Made by a program: the position numbers and the translations under genes. 5,705 nt of DNA from an uncultured Erysipelotrichaceae bacterium (GTDB lineage Bacteria; Bacillota_I; Bacilli_A; Erysipelotrichales; Erysipelotrichaceae), in assembly GCA_944326175.1 (NCBI GenBank), contig CALVCY010000111.1, positions 1 to 5,705 on the forward strand, given 5' to 3'. Below, piece by piece: positions 5,498 to 5,705 of this stretch; the stretch's first letter is position 1; every line of letters begins with the position of its first letter. The notes beneath the pieces were generated by a model. The model did no database searches and was not told where the DNA came from. It saw only the letters and a program-made list of their open reading frames with translations.

Positions 5498-5564
5498 AAA
5501 TGTAACAGATTGTCAATTATTTCATAATTTCCCCCTATTCTTAACAGTGGAGATATGCTACTGA

Positions 5565-5573
5565 TGCTAAAAT
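5565..5573 (+). promoter_or_regulatory. Possible extended -10 promoter of the cold-shock gene
   Basis: TGCTAAAAT (TG at 5565-5566, TAAAAT at 5568-5573) matches the extended -10 pattern TGnTATAAT with one mismatch. No good -35 sits 17 nt upstream; TTAACA (5541-5546) is 21 nt away. Initiation near 5580 would leave a leader of about 30 nt, shorter than the long thermosensing leaders known for some cspA genes. Confidence 0.4.
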
Positions 5574-5610
5574 ACACATAAAGGCACATCTTAAAGAAAT
5601 GAGGTAGTTT

Positions 5611-5705
5611 ATGGCCACTGGAAAAGTGAAATGGTTCAACGCCGAAAAAGGCTATGGTTTCATCAGTGATGAAAATGGCCGTGACGTGTTCGTCCACTTC
5701 AGTTC
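5611..5705 (+). CDS. csp: Cold-shock domain protein (CspA family), 5' part only
   Basis: Thirty-one codons plus two bases are present before the window ends; the whole protein should be about 65-70 aa. It starts [20 protein letters not shown] and has both nucleic-acid-binding motifs of the cold-shock domain: RNP1 KGYGFI (13-18) and RNP2 VFVHF (26-30), plus the conserved W8 and F9. Such proteins are single-stranded RNA/DNA-binding OB folds that melt mRNA structure, at low temperature or constitutively depending on the paralogue. ATG 5611 is supported by GAGG at 5601-5604 with a 6-nt spacer. It is transcribed away from the HAD-pth-mfd operon. Which Csp paralogue it is cannot be told from this fragment. 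Confidence 0.96.
   Translation, partial: MATGKVKWFNAEKGYGFISDENGRDVFVHFS

Larger units (their letters stand above)
5376..5610. other. Divergent intergenic region between the HAD operon and the csp gene
   Basis: This 235-bp AT-rich region must carry both outward promoters. It contains the Shine-Dalgarno of the HAD gene, the TGGTT/AACCA dyad cluster, a minus-strand TTGACA (5511-5516), a C5 run (5531-5535) and the csp promoter and ribosome binding site. On the minus strand the C-run reads AGGGGG and sits just before ATG AAA TAA, a possible two-codon leader frame or chance. No other gene is visible. Confidence 0.6.

Noticed and set aside
5494..5697. Minus-strand open frame of 67 codons opposite csp
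   Set aside because: It is antisense to the clear cold-shock domain; no ribosome binding site or homology was seen.

Overview
The window looks like ordinary chromosomal housekeeping DNA from a low-to-moderate GC Bacillota. The order cold-shock gene / HAD phosphatase / pth / mfd / S4-domain rqcP follows the pth-mfd-rqcP(yabO) neighbourhood known from Firmicutes. TGA ends mfd and tryptophans are TGG, so the Mycoplasma-type code does not apply. None of the sporulation genes found around mfd in Bacillus (fin, spoVT and others) is present here, which fits a non-sporulating lineage such as Erysipelotrichia. That placement is an inference, not something the sequence proves.

Layout, right to left along the minus strand. 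A plus-strand cold-shock protein gene begins at 5611 and runs off the right edge. It is separated by a 235-bp divergent intergenic region from a tightly packed minus-strand operon: a Cof-type HAD hydrolase (GTG start at 5375), pth (peptidyl-tRNA hydrolase, 2 nt downstream) and mfd (transcription-repair coupling factor, 9 nt downstream of pth). A hairpin-plus-U-tract terminator directly after the mfd stop closes the operon. A 392-bp, partly very AT-rich gap follows (155-546). It carries three copies of an 11-bp direct repeat, a short open frame that may be a gene relic, and a possible promoter. The 5' part of an S4-domain gene (rqcP) then runs off the left edge.

Functionally, pth recycles peptidyl-tRNAs that drop off ribosomes, RqcP belongs to ribosome-associated quality control, and Mfd clears stalled RNA polymerase and recruits repair. 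Grouping them links translation rescue and transcription rescue, as in other Bacillota. The HAD enzyme's substrate is unknown.

I see no mobile element with a recognisable transposase, no CRISPR array, no tRNA or rRNA gene, and no obvious new multi-gene system. The points worth a second look are at the DNA/RNA level: several perfect 10-13 bp inverted repeats inside pth and mfd, a row of TGGTT/AACCA dyads in the divergent promoter region, an excess of GATC, and the repeat-bearing gap between mfd and rqcP. At the protein level, Pth departs from consensus in two catalytic-site motifs.
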